Of a stretch of DNA of 64,000 bases, positions 52,343-63,367 are shown in pieces. The notes beneath the pieces are model-generated. The model made no database searches. It saw only the letters and a list, made by a program, of their open reading frames with translations, and was not told where the DNA came from. Both the position numbers and the translations under genes were made by a program. The DNA comes from Bacillota bacterium (lineage in GTDB: Bacteria > Bacillota > Sulfobacillia > JAJZYS01 > JAJYTV01). The stretch's first letter is position 1. Each line of letters starts with the position of its first letter. Location of the stretch: NCBI GenBank assembly GCA_021847575.1, contig JAJZQO010000004.1:35698-99697 (forward strand), given 5' to 3'.

Positions 52343-52977
52343 TGCTCGCCCTCCCCGGCATCCATCAGCGCCTTGAGCAGCGCCTTCGACGAGTCGCTGC
52401 CGATCACGATCAGGAGGTCCCCGGCTTCGAGCACCATGCGGGGGTCCGGCGAGAACATTTCCTCGCCCTTGCGCGCGACACCGATCACCGTGATGCCGGT
52501 GCGCGTCCTGAGGTCCACCGAGCTCAGGGTCTGGCCGATCAGCGGCGAGTCGTCGGGGATCACGATCTCCTCCACGTGACGCATCGTGCTGAGGGCGCCC
52601 GAGGTCCGATGCACCAGCCTGTCGATGGCCTGGGACAGGCGATCGTCGATCTGGCGGCGGTCCGCGAGGAGCCCTTGCACCTCGTGGGCGAGGCCGTGCA
52701 GTTCCGCGTCCAGGCGCACCTCGCCCAGGTACTGCTCCGCAGCGGCACGCGAGCGGACAAGCACTCCGGAACCGGCGATAGCGGAGACGACGCCGTGGCT
52801 GTGCAGCAGCGCGACGGCTCGGCGGATCGTCTCAGGCGATACCTTGTAGAGTCCTGCGAGCGAGGAACGGCCGAACAGGCGCTGCCCCTCCTGCCACTCT
52901 CTCTGGATGATGCGCGTAGCGACGTCGGCTGCGATCTCCTCGTAGCGCGAGAGCCCTTGCGATCGCCTCGGTGTCAA
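52339..52977 (-). CDS. GntR-type winged-helix regulator with RCK_C (TrkA-C) domain
   Basis: 212 residues from TTG 52977, overlapping the rluB stop (TTGA). Residues about 10-75 are a GntR winged helix (RYEEIAADVATRII, LAGLYKVSPETIRRAVALLHSHG). A helical linker (85-130) follows, then an RCK_C domain (about 133-208; IVIPDDSPLIGQTLSSVDL, GEEMFSPDPRMVLEAGDLLI). RCK_C domains sense small ligands, in several Bacillota c-di-AMP, and GntR-RCK fusions often control ion transporters. No transporter is near. It is embedded between rluB and pncA, so it may regulate its own operon. Confidence 0.85.
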   Translation of the reverse strand: MTPRRSQGLSRYEEIAADVATRIIQREWQEGQRLFGRSSLAGLYKVSPETIRRAVALLHSHGVVSAIAGSGVLVRSRAAAEQYLGEVRLDAELHGLAHEVQGLLADRRQIDDRLSQAIDRLVHRTSGALSTMRHVEEIVIPDDSPLIGQTLSSVDLRTRTGITVIGVARKGEEMFSPDPRMVLEAGDLLIVIGSDSSKALLKALMDAGEGEQ

Positions 52978-53789
52978 CTCTTGTGCGCCGCCTTGTGCGG
53001 CACTCCCTCCCCCTGTCGTTCTGCGGGCACGGTAGCCTGGCCTGCGGCGCCGGCCGCTGCGCGGATCGCGGCGCGGAGCGCCGTTTCCTCCTCCACTGTG
53101 AGCCTGCGCATCTTTCCTGGCGGCAGGTCGCCGAGTTCGAGTGGACCGATCGCGATGCGCTCGAGTCTGATGGTGCGCCGCCCCAGGGCGGCGAGCGCGC
53201 GACGCACGACCCGTTTGCGACCCTCGGCTATGGTCAGTTCCAGCTGTCCGGGGCTCCGTCGCCCGTCGTCCCGCCTGCGGGCGGAAAGGCAGTGCAGAGT
53301 GCCGTCCGGCAGCGGAACCCCCGCCCTGAGGCCCGCCAGAACCTCGTCGTCCGCCGGACCGTCGACGGTCGCGACGTAGGTCTTCGGCACGTGGTAGCGC
53401 GGGTGCATCAACTGGTTCGCGAGGAGGCCGTCGTTCGTCAGCAGCAGGAGCCCTTCGCTGTCGCGGTCCAGCCGTCCCACGGGAAACAGCCGCCACGGCA
53501 GCCCAGCGACGAAAACGCGGACGCTCGGCCGCCCCTGCGGGTCGTCGAGCGTCGTGACCACGCCGGCAGGCTTATTCAAGAGATAGGAAACCTTCTCCTG
53601 CCCTTGGCCGACGGGGCGTCCGTCCACCGCGATGGCGTCCACGCCCGCCACAGCCTTCTGGCCCAGAACGGCCAGTTCGCCGTTTACGCTGACGCGCCCC
53701 TGGCGGATCAGGTCTTCCCCCTCGCGGCGCGAGCAGATCCCGGCTTCGGCGAGGAGAACCTGCAGGCGGCGCGGGACTAGCCCTTCAAT
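52974..53789 (-). CDS. rluB: Pseudouridine synthase RluB/RsuA family
   Basis: It has a full S4 domain (about 7-50; RLQVLLAEAGICSRREGEDL) and a catalytic domain with D108 in VGRLDRDSEGLLLLTND, then KTYVATVDG and EGRKRVVRRALAALG. The first canonical start (GTG 53651) would delete the whole S4 domain. The S4 reading frame extends to ATT 53789, which has GGAGGT 9 nt before it and overlaps the ridA stop by 13 nt; no ATG/GTG/TTG exists in between. I place the start there (271 residues). It modifies 23S rRNA. The C-terminal tail is Ala/Lys-rich. Confidence 0.87.
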   Translation of the reverse strand: MEGLVPRRLQVLLAEAGICSRREGEDLIRQGRVSVNGELAVLGQKAVAGVDAIAVDGRPVGQGQEKVSYLLNKPAGVVTTLDDPQGRPSVRVFVAGLPWRLFPVGRLDRDSEGLLLLTNDGLLANQLMHPRYHVPKTYVATVDGPADDEVLAGLRAGVPLPDGTLHCLSARRRDDGRRSPGQLELTIAEGRKRVVRRALAALGRRTIRLERIAIGPLELGDLPPGKMRRLTVEEETALRAAIRAAAGAAGQATVPAERQGEGVPHKAAHKS

Positions 53790-54241
53790 CGCACCCAGAC
53801 CTCCACCTCCACCGGAGCGCCGAGCGGCAGCTCGGCAACGCCGACGGCGCTGCGCGTGTGCTGGCCCAGGTCGCCGAAGGCGGTGCCCAAGAGCTCGGAC
53901 GCGCCGTTCGCGACCTGCGGTTGCGACGTGAAACCCGGCGCGCTGTTGACGAACACGGTGACCCGCAGGACTTGCGCCACGCTGTCGAGATCCCCGGCCA
54001 CGGAGCGGATCGCCCCCAGGGCGTTCAGGGCGCAGCGACGCGCGGCGGCCTGGCCCTGGGCGACGTCGAGCTCCGCACCGAGATGGCCCTCAAACTCCAG
54101 CTTCCCTGCGACGAGGGGCAACTGGCCGCTCGTGAACACGTCCCTGCCTTCGCGCAGGGCGGGAACATAGGCTGCCAGCGGCTTTGCGACCTCCGGTACC
54201 TCGAAGCCCGCAGCGCGCAGCCTTTCCTCGACCTTGCCCAT
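53777..54241 (-). CDS. RidA family protein (YjgF-like)
   Basis: 154 residues from ATG 54241. The RidA fold marks are GRDVFTSGQLPLV, ALNALGAIRSVAGDLDSV, and GDLGQHTRSAVGVAELPLG, where the Arg binds the carboxylate of the substrate. RidA-type proteins hydrolyse reactive enamines/imines made by PLP enzymes. The family arm here (longer N-terminus, KVEERLRAAGFEVPE) is the YjgF/chorismate-mutase-like subgroup. It overlaps rluB and lies 94 nt after ftsK. Confidence 0.88.
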   Translation of the reverse strand: MGKVEERLRAAGFEVPEVAKPLAAYVPALREGRDVFTSGQLPLVAGKLEFEGHLGAELDVAQGQAAARRCALNALGAIRSVAGDLDSVAQVLRVTVFVNSAPGFTSQPQVANGASELLGTAFGDLGQHTRSAVGVAELPLGAPVEVEVWVRLKG

Positions 54242-54335
54242 CCTTCAGCGGCCTCTGAGGGCCTTCCGCCCCTTTCCGATCGGCTTCCCTAGGCATGATT
54301 CGCACTAGTGCGCCCCCATGTCAAGGCGCGGGCCG

Positions 54336-56521
<2,186 letters not shown>

Positions 56522-56525
<4 letters not shown>

Positions 56526-57277
56526 CCGAGCCAAAGGCCCACCCCCGCCAATATCAGCGTGTAGAACGCGAACCATGAGAGACGCCCCCGGCGCAGCAGG
56601 CCGATCAGCCAGCGCAGACCCACGATGCCGACCACGGCGGCCGCGCAGCCGGCGACGAGCAGGTCCGGCAGGGACGTTCCGCCGAGCCCCCCGCCGTAGA
56701 GTTCGCGGCCGAGCGCGGCGAGCACGGTGGGAATCGAGAGGAGAAAGGTGAATTCGGCCGCGGCGTCCGGGGCGATGCCGAGCAGGCGCGCGGTGGCGAT
56801 CGTCGCGCCGGACCGGCTCAGGCCCGGCCAGACCGCGATGCCCTGTGCCGCCCCGATCAGCAGGCCGTCGACCGCCGCCGGGCGGTCGCGGCCGGTCAGT
56901 GGCAGGCGCGCGAGAAGGAGGAGAAGAAGACTTGTCAGGACGAACCCGACCGCCACGAGCAGCGGCTGTCCGAAGGCGCTCTCCGCCGGATCGGCCAGGA
57001 TCAGCGCCGGCGGCGCGGTGGCGAGCAGCGCCCAGGCGAATGTGCCAAGACGCCTGCCCCGGTCGGGAGATGCTGAAATCACGTCGGCGATGGTCCGGCG
57101 ATAGAACCAGACGACTGCGACGAGCGTGCCGACGTGGGCCGCAACGGCCAGCCCCAGGCTGCCTGTCTCAAGGTGCAGCAGGCGGGCGGCGTAGGCGAGA
57201 TGCCCCGAACTCGACACGGGAAGGAACTCGGTGAGGCCCTGCAGGGCGCCGTAAAGGAGGGCAGCGAGCAGTCCCAC
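56522..57277 (-). CDS. uppP: Undecaprenyl-diphosphatase UppP (BacA)
   Basis: 251 residues from GTG 57277 with GGAGGG at 8 nt. It is an integral membrane protein with seven to eight helices. The two catalytic blocks are QGLTEFLPVSSSGHL and PGLSRSGATIATA. It dephosphorylates undecaprenyl diphosphate to recycle the cell-wall carrier lipid. It starts the long minus-strand chain down to 46562 and has an extended -10 promoter 36 nt upstream of its start. Confidence 0.95.
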
Positions 57278-57312
57278 GGTCGCATCCCTCCGGCCGACCT
57301 GGATCGGCACAG

Positions 57313-57321
57313 ATTATAGCA
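57313..57321 (-). promoter_or_regulatory. Extended -10 promoter of uppP operon
   Basis: On the minus strand TGCTATAAT gives a consensus TATAAT with a TGn extension (57321-57313). The hexamer 17 nt upstream (GGTTCT) is a poor -35, as is common for extended -10 promoters. The expected start is near 57306. Confidence 0.55.
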
Positions 57322-57379
57322 TAGCGAAGCCGCGCAGAACCGGCAGCATCTGGAACGTGGAGATGGAGGGTGGAAATGC

Positions 57380-59422
57380 GTGAACCGTCTGGCAGCTAGC
57401 CTCAGCCCCTATCTGCTCGCACACAGCGCCGATCCGGTGGACTGGTACCCGTGGGGCATCGAGGCGTTCGCGAAGGCCAAGGGCGACGATCGGCCCATTC
57501 TGCTCAGCATCGGCTATTCGGCGTGCCACTGGTGCCACGTCATGCAGCACGAGTCTTTCCAGGACGACGAGATCGCCCGGACGATCAACAGGGATTTCGT
57601 AGCCATCAAGGTGGACCGCGAGGAACTGCCGGACGTCGACCAGATCTACCAGGCGGTCTGCCAGGCGGTGACGGGCCAGGGCGGCTGGCCCCTGACCGTC
57701 TTCCTGACGCCCGAGCTGGGCCCGTTTGCGATCGGCACCTACCACCCGCCCAAGCGGCGGTACGGGCGCCCGGGACTGGACGAGGTCCTCAGTGCGGTGC
57801 GTGGTGCCTACAGGACGCGTCGCGACGAAGTCGAGCAGGTCGCGGCGAGTTGGTCGACGGCCGCCGAGACGCGCCTGCCGCCCCCGGTTGCACCGCTTGG
57901 CACGCTGGACGCCGACCGTCTGCTCGCCGAGGCGTGGCAGGCTGTCATGCGCAGCTACGACGCGGCACACGGGGGCTTCGGTGGCGCGCCGAAGTTCCCG
58001 CAGGCGCCGAACCTGTCGCTGCTCTTGCGCCGCGCGATGCTCGGCGGTGGTGCCCAGGCTCTGGTACCGCTGCGCACGACGCTTCTCGGGATGGCGAAAG
58101 GTGGCGTCTACGACCAACTTGGCGGGGGCTTCCATCGCTATGCCGTGGACGAAGCGTGGCGCGTGCCGCACTTCGAGAAGATGCTTGAGGACCAGGCACT
58201 GCTGGCCCAGGTCTACACCGCGTTCTGGCGCCTGAGCGGCGAGGACTGGGCCCGCAAGGTGGCCGAGCGAACGCTGGGCTATGTCGACGCGGTGCTCTCC
58301 GCCCCCGCCGGCGGCTTCTACATCGCCCAGGACGCCGACAGTCCAGGCGGCGAGGGGGCCTACTACCGCTTCCCCGCCGATGAGCTGGAGCGCATCCTCG
58401 GCAGGGACAGCCAGACGGCTGTGCTTCGCTACGGCCTCGACGATCCGGAGCTCGCGGCGGCAGGGGTGCTGCAGGACGCCCGCGACCCGGGGGAGATCGC
58501 GGGGTTGCTCGCCCGCCCAGAGCAGGAGGTGGAACTGGAGCTCGGGCGCATCGCTCAGGCCCTGCGCAGGGAGCGCGGGCGGCGATCGCCACCTGACTGC
58601 GACCGCAAGGTCCTCGCCGGTGCCACGGGACTCGCGATCTCCGCCTTCGCGACGCTGGGCGCCGCGAGCGGCGACGGTCGCTGGCTGGCGCGCGCCGCCC
58701 GAGCAGCAGACTTCTGCCTCGCAGCGTTGCGCGAGACGGACGGCACGCTCTTGCGCAGGTACTATGAAGGCCAAGCGGGTATCCCCGCATATCTCGAGGA
58801 CTACGCGGGACTCGGCCAGGGACTGCTGGACCTCTACCTGGCCGATGGCGACCTCAAATGGCTCGATGCGGCGCTCGCACTCGCGCGCCAGGCGCTCGCC
58901 CAGTTCTGGGACGCGGGCGCCGGGGTGCTCTACAGCGCGCCGCTGGCGGCGGCGACGCCGATCCTGCGACCGACCGACAGGTTCGATGGCGCCAAGGGGG
59001 CCGCGCAGAGCCGCATGCTGCGCCTCATGCTGCTGCTCGACGGCTTTGCCGGAGACCTCGGCATGGGACAGATCGCGGAACGGATCTTCGCAAGCCAGGA
59101 GGCCCTTTGGTCGGACCATCCTGCGGCGAGCCCGTCGCTCGTGGAGGCTCACGATCTCTTCCTGCGCGGGGCAGCCGAGCTGACGATCGCCGCGCCCGCC
59201 CACGACAGCGAGGCCGCAGCCTGGCTCCGGGATCTGCGGGCTGTGCCCTTGCCCGACCTGCTTGCGACATGGCGCGACAGCGGCCGCGATCTGCCGATCT
59301 GGCACGGCAAGACGCCGACCGACGGGCGGGCGACGCTCTATGCCTGCCGCCTGGGCCGCTGCAGCCCGCCCCTGCACGACCTCGCGACAGCACTCGCCTT
59401 CGTCCGACAGGCCAAGGCGTAG
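57380..59422 (+). CDS. YyaL/DUF255 thioredoxin-like plus glycosidase-fold protein
   Basis: 680 residues from GTG 57380 with GGAGGG upstream. The N-terminus [19 protein letters not shown] leads to a thioredoxin-like domain with C49 and C52 (SACHWCHVM) and DREELPDVD. The rest is an (alpha/alpha)6-barrel-like region ([43 protein letters not shown]). It corresponds to Bacillus YyaL and human SSP411, whose substrate is not settled. It is divergent from uppP and followed by fabI. Confidence 0.92.
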   Translation: MNRLAASLSPYLLAHSADPVDWYPWGIEAFAKAKGDDRPILLSIGYSACHWCHVMQHESFQDDEIARTINRDFVAIKVDREELPDVDQIYQAVCQAVTGQGGWPLTVFLTPELGPFAIGTYHPPKRRYGRPGLDEVLSAVRGAYRTRRDEVEQVAASWSTAAETRLPPPVAPLGTLDADRLLAEAWQAVMRSYDAAHGGFGGAPKFPQAPNLSLLLRRAMLGGGAQALVPLRTTLLGMAKGGVYDQLGGGFHRYAVDEAWRVPHFEKMLEDQALLAQVYTAFWRLSGEDWARKVAERTLGYVDAVLSAPAGGFYIAQDADSPGGEGAYYRFPADELERILGRDSQTAVLRYGLDDPELAAAGVLQDARDPGEIAGLLARPEQEVELELGRIAQALRRERGRRSPPDCDRKVLAGATGLAISAFATLGAASGDGRWLARAARAADFCLAALRETDGTLLRRYYEGQAGIPAYLEDYAGLGQGLLDLYLADGDLKWLDAALALARQALAQFWDAGAGVLYSAPLAAATPILRPTDRFDGAKGAAQSRMLRLMLLLDGFAGDLGMGQIAERIFASQEALWSDHPAASPSLVEAHDLFLRGAAELTIAAPAHDSEAAAWLRDLRAVPLPDLLATWRDSGRDLPIWHGKTPTDGRATLYACRLGRCSPPLHDLATALAFVRQAKA

Positions 59423-59559
59423 CCTCCGCGCAGGGCAGGTCGGGTTTGAGGCCTGACGCGAATGCACCATGGCAGGTAGGAGCGAAGGTCACCTGGGTCG
59501 AAGAGAAGGGTGGAAATCACCTTGTGCCCGTCCGAAGGGCATCGACGGAGGTTTGCGCA

Positions 59560-60333
59560 TTGGGCCTTCTGTCCGGGAAGCGTGCCCTTGTGGTCGGGGT
59601 CGCGAACAAACGTTCGATCGCTTGGGGAATCGCCCGCAGTCTCGCCGAGGAGGGTGCCGAACTCGCCCTCACCTACCAGCACGACCGGTTTCGCGACAAC
59701 CTCGAGAAGCTGTTGCCTGAACTGCCTTCGGGCGCGATCACGACGCATCTCGACGTCGGCGACGACCGGTCTCTCGCCGCGCTCCGGGAAACGCTCGGCG
59801 TCCACTGGCCACACGTGGACATCGTCGTGCACTCGGTGGCTTTCGCGCGAACCGAGGATCTTCAGGCGCGGTTCAGCGAGATTCCCCGCGAAGGCTACTC
59901 CATCGCCCTGGACGTCAGCGCCTACTCCCTGATCTCCCTGACGCGCGCCGTGCTGCCGATGCTGCAGGCGGCCGGCGGCGGCTCGGTCTTGACGATGACG
60001 TATCTCGGCGGCGAGCGGGTGGTGCCGCACTACAACCTGATGGGCGTCGCGAAGGCTTCCCTCGAATCCGCGATGCGCTACCTCGCATGGGACCTCGGCG
60101 GCGACAACATCCGCGTGAACGCCATCTCGGCGGGTCCCCTGCGTACGCTGGCGGCCTCGGCCGTCCAGGGCGGCACCGCGCTGCGCGAGGTTCCCGAGCG
60201 GACGCCGCTGCGGCGCAACATCGCGCTCGAGGACGTCGGCCATGCGGCCAGCTTCCTCTGCTCCGACTGGGCGAAGAACATCACGGGGCAGGTGCTGTTC
60301 GTCGACGCGGGCTTCCACATCATGGGCGTGTAG
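59560..60333 (+). CDS. fabI: Enoyl-ACP reductase [NADH] FabI
   Basis: 257 residues from TTG 59560 with GGAGG at 8 nt. It is a short-chain dehydrogenase with the FabI variant of the NAD site (VGVANKRSIAWGIARSLAEEG), HSVAFA, and the catalytic Y158 and K165 in YNLMGVAKAS. It catalyses the last step of each fatty-acid elongation cycle and is the target of triclosan in organisms that depend on it. The 137-nt gap before it contains no gene that I recognise. It is closed by a strong terminator. Confidence 0.94.
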   Translation: MGLLSGKRALVVGVANKRSIAWGIARSLAEEGAELALTYQHDRFRDNLEKLLPELPSGAITTHLDVGDDRSLAALRETLGVHWPHVDIVVHSVAFARTEDLQARFSEIPREGYSIALDVSAYSLISLTRAVLPMLQAAGGGSVLTMTYLGGERVVPHYNLMGVAKASLESAMRYLAWDLGGDNIRVNAISAGPLRTLAASAVQGGTALREVPERTPLRRNIALEDVGHAASFLCSDWAKNITGQVLFVDAGFHIMGV

Positions 60334-60375
60334 CATCCCACGCTTTGTAGGGCATCGAGCTATCATACGTATTCA

Positions 60376-60412
60376 GCCGGCGCCATGGACCATCTGGGCG
60401 CCGGCCTTTTTC
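60376..60412 (+). terminator. Rho-independent terminator after fabI
   Basis: GCCGGCGCC (60376-60384) pairs with 60397-60405, followed by CTTTTTC. It is the only hairpin in the window with a clean U tract. Confidence 0.9.
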
Positions 60413-60755
60413 TAGGTTGGCGCAGCCAAACCGACCGCCTACGCGAGGAGAGGTGTCTAAATCCCGCAACCCCCCAGGTGTCTTTGTGGCCGGCGTGGCC
60501 GGAAAATAGCCTGCCGTGTGGCATGAACACCCGATTGCGATCGGGCATAGCGGGTTTCCCCTTCCCCCGTAGCGGCATTTTCGCCTGCAATTGCCTCCGA
60601 TGTGGCGACAAGGAGACCTTGTCCCGGGTGTCGTAATTGGGATGGGTCGGAATAGTCTTTTTTGCATCGCCCCCAGGGGCATCGCGCCCCATGGCGGCTG
60701 GCTGCAGAGAAGGCGCGGTGGTGCGGTACGGCGCAGTCTGCGAGCGGGCTCGCAT
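60413..60755. other. Intergenic region with several hairpins upstream of acyltransferase
   Basis: About 340 bp without a convincing gene. Inverted repeats include GGCCGG-CGT-GGCCGG-like pairing near 60488-60502 and CCCGAT-TGCG-ATCGGG near 60530-60545. I tried to fit c-di-GMP, c-di-AMP and cobalamin riboswitch motifs and none matched. The upstream frame of the acyltransferase is open here but low-complexity and Arg/Cys-rich. Confidence 0.4.
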
Positions 60756-60782
60756 GTGGGGGGATGGCGGACGTCGCTCTTG

Positions 60783-61988
60783 TTGACGGAACCTCGCACG
60801 CGCCGCTCCGAGCGCGAAGGCTTTCCTTCGGCGGCCGCACCCCAGGAGTTTCGCCGCGACATCCAGGGCCTGCGGGCCCTTGCGGTACTTCTGGTGATCG
60901 GCAACCACGCGGGCATACCCGGTTTCGCCGGGGGGTATGTCGGCGTCGACGTATTTTTCGTCATCAGCGGCTACGTGATCACCCAGCTGCTCCTGCGCGA
61001 GGCGCCGAAGGGACTGGGCCGCGGTCTCGCCGACTTTTACGCACGCCGCATCCGCCGCATCGTCCCCGCGGCGACGGCGACGCTCGTCGCGACTCTGCTG
61101 GTCGCCCTGGTCGTGCTGGGGCCGAACGTCAACCCCGAACTGCCCGCCGACGTGCGCTGGGCATCCCTCTTCGCCGCGAACTGGCGACTGATCGTCACCG
61201 GCAGCAACTACTTCGTGCCTGGCATCTACCCGTCGCTGATCACCCAGTTCTGGTCCCTCGCGGTTGAGGAGCAGTTCTACCTGTTCTTCCCGTTGCTCGT
61301 GTTCCTCGTCGCAGGCCTGGTTGCCCCGCGGTCCCGCCTGCGCGTGCTCGCCATCGCCCTCGGCGTCGCAGTGGGCCTCTCCGCGCTCTGGTCGCTGCAC
61401 ATCTCCGCCAGCGACCCGACCAGCGCCTACTACTCGCCCTTCACGCGGTTTTGGGAGTTGGGCCTGGGCTGCCTACTCGCGACGCTGACGTCCCGCGCGC
61501 GCCCGCCCGCGGCATGGAGCGCCCGCGTCGCCGTGCTCGCGGGCCTCGCCCTGCTCGCCCTCGCCCTGGTCAAGCTGAACGCGACGAGCACCTACCCCGG
61601 CTGGCTGGCGTGGCTGCCTACCGGAGCGACCGCGCTCTTCATCTGGGCCGGGGCCGGCGGCACGCGCACCTGGCTGACCAGACTCCTGTCGACGCGCCCG
61701 CTGGTCTACCTTGGGGCCATCTCCTATTCGCTCTACCTCACGCACTACGTCTGGGTGACTGTGCCGAGGCAGCTACCCTCGCCCTTGGTGGGCTGGGGCT
61801 GGACACTGCTCGAACTCGCGGGCACGCTCATCACGGCGATGATCTCGTACCACCTGCTGGAGGACCCGATCCGCCGCTCAAGGCGCCTGGCTGGCGACCG
61901 CGTAGCCATCGTGCTTGTGCTTTTGGTCTGCGTCGCGGCCGCGTGGACGGCCAGCATCGTCGTCCAGCGCATCGCCCATCTCGGCTGA
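60783..61988 (+). CDS. Acyltransferase family 3 (OafA-like) membrane protein
   Basis: About 401 residues from TTG 60783 (TTG 60780 and GTG 60756 are alternatives; no strong ribosome site). RRDIQGLRALAVLLVIGNHAG is the usual start of the domain (quoted here in part: DIQGLRALAVLLV, then NHAG), with GGYVGVDVFFVISGYVI, DFYARRIRRIVPA and FWSLAVEEQFYLFFP. About ten membrane helices follow. Such proteins add acetyl or other acyl groups to cell-surface glycans. Relatives often carry a fused SGNH domain; this one ends at the membrane part, and an SGNH protein is encoded right beside it in the opposite direction. Confidence 0.88.
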   Translation: MTEPRTRRSEREGFPSAAAPQEFRRDIQGLRALAVLLVIGNHAGIPGFAGGYVGVDVFFVISGYVITQLLLREAPKGLGRGLADFYARRIRRIVPAATATLVATLLVALVVLGPNVNPELPADVRWASLFAANWRLIVTGSNYFVPGIYPSLITQFWSLAVEEQFYLFFPLLVFLVAGLVAPRSRLRVLAIALGVAVGLSALWSLHISASDPTSAYYSPFTRFWELGLGCLLATLTSRARPPAAWSARVAVLAGLALLALALVKLNATSTYPGWLAWLPTGATALFIWAGAGGTRTWLTRLLSTRPLVYLGAISYSLYLTHYVWVTVPRQLPSPLVGWGWTLLELAGTLITAMISYHLLEDPIRRSRRLAGDRVAIVLVLLVCVAAAWTASIVVQRIAHLG

Positions 61989-62029
61989 GGGCCGGCCGGG
62001 CCGGCGGGATCTCTAACGTCGAGCCCCTA

Positions 62030-62980
62030 CTACTGCCAAGCGGTGATCACCGCCGGGTCGCGCGGCGCGATTTGCACATGGTAGATCTGCGCCAGCTCGC
62101 GCAGCACGTACGTCGCCACGACGTTCTCGCCGATGTAGGAGTAGTGGATGCCGTCCTGCTCGCGGAGCACCGCACTCTGGCCGTTGACCATGGCGTCGGC
62201 TTGGAACGCACCCTGGGGATTCGCGAACAGCGTCCAGGTGGAGACGAACGTCGCGTTCGGCAGTGTGGGCACGACCGTCCGGCAGATCGAATCGAGCAGC
62301 TCAACGCCCTGACTGTAGTTGGGGGGCTGCATGACCGGCATGCCCACCCAGAGGAGATATGCGCCGCTTGCGGTGGCCTCGCGCGCCAGCTGGCGCACCC
62401 TGTCCCGGTACGCGCTCTGCCAGGCTGGCGTCGGGAACTGCACCGCGGACCCGTTCACCCACATGCCCTGCTCGTCGTCGCCGCCCAGGCTGATCAGCAC
62501 GAGCTGCGGGTGGTACTGCCGCAGGTAGGCGGCCAGCTGGACCGGCCAGTCGTAGAAGGACGTGTTCGCCAGACCCGATGCGGACTTGTCCATCTGGATG
62601 AGGCGCAGACCGGAACCTGGCGACACCTCGCGCTGGAGGCCCCAGCCGAGGTCGTTGCCGAGGGAGTCGCCGATCTCGAGAACGGTGCATTGGCCCACTG
62701 GCGCCGAGACGGCTGTGGCTGCGAGAGAGAGGCCGCACGGGTCATGGGCGTGCGGCTCGGTGACGGCGCCCGTCACCGAGCCCGGCACGACGGGGGCCGT
62801 GGCAGCCGTCGGGGCAGGCTTTTTCCCTTTGCGCAGATGGACCTTGTGACGATGTGCCTTGTGGGTGGCTGCGCTGACGGGCCTGGTCGCAACCGGCATC
62901 GAGTTCACCACCAGCGCCGTGGTGCCAAGTACCACGAGCGCGGCCAGAAGGGGCGCGCGCAGTGCCCAGTCCGCTGCCAT
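62030..62980 (-). CDS. Secreted or membrane-anchored SGNH/GDSL hydrolase
   Basis: 316 residues from ATG 62980, which has AGGGG at 8 nt. An N-terminal hydrophobic segment (about 9-27) acts as signal or anchor, followed by a His/Lys-rich and Pro/Ala-rich linker to about 95. The hydrolase domain carries block I EIGDSLGNDL (nucleophile S106), LGGDDEQG in place of the usual GxND block, and DGIHYS with the Asp-His pair. It resembles DUF459/SGNH proteins that act on acylated glycans. Its position tail-to-tail with the acyltransferase (41-nt gap) suggests a shared substrate. Confidence 0.82.
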   Translation of the reverse strand: MAADWALRAPLLAALVVLGTTALVVNSMPVATRPVSAATHKAHRHKVHLRKGKKPAPTAATAPVVPGSVTGAVTEPHAHDPCGLSLAATAVSAPVGQCTVLEIGDSLGNDLGWGLQREVSPGSGLRLIQMDKSASGLANTSFYDWPVQLAAYLRQYHPQLVLISLGGDDEQGMWVNGSAVQFPTPAWQSAYRDRVRQLAREATASGAYLLWVGMPVMQPPNYSQGVELLDSICRTVVPTLPNATFVSTWTLFANPQGAFQADAMVNGQSAVLREQDGIHYSYIGENVVATYVLRELAQIYHVQIAPRDPAVITAWQ

Positions 62981-62983
62981 CAC

Positions 62984-63367
62984 ATCGGCCCCTTACGTTG
63001 CTTGCCAGAACTTTTCGAGCCACTGCGGACATGCCCGTTGCACATGGCTCGACCGCAAGGCTGACCTGCCAAGCCGCGGCGTTTTGCGGATGACTCATTC
63101 GCGCAGGCGAGGGATCATCTCCTGCGCACCCGAGGCAATTGGTATCAAAACGTCTGCAATGGAAGTCTCGCTCAGGCAACTTCCGGCCGCAAAATTGAGC
63201 GCGTTGCAGTGAAGTTGCCGAGCCGTTTATGGCCCCTCGCTGCCTCGGAATCCAGGGCGCGCGGGATGCTCTGTTTGACTGGGCAAGGTTACGGCCACCG
63301 GGCGACAGTGGTAAACGCCGTGAGCCACTCGAGAGCGGCTTCTAGGCATTCCGAAAGATGAGAGCGC
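62984..63367. other. Intergenic region, no gene seen
   Basis: About 380 bp between the SGNH start and the coiled-coil gene stop. It is lower in GC than most of the window. I found no conserved ORF, tRNA or recognisable riboswitch. Promoter elements for the SGNH gene should lie in the first 100 bp. Confidence 0.4.

Noticed and set aside
57314..59470. Long minus-strand frame over the YyaL gene
   Set aside because: Mirror of a recognised protein on the other strand; no independent evidence.
59423..59559. Riboswitch or lipid-regulator operator before fabI
   Set aside because: The gap has a weak hairpin only; I could not find a FapR-type operator or a known leader RNA.
60430..60600. c-di-GMP, c-di-AMP or cobalamin riboswitch
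   Set aside because: Some bases resemble the CGCAAAG and GGGGAACC-type motifs but the required helices and order are absent on both strands.
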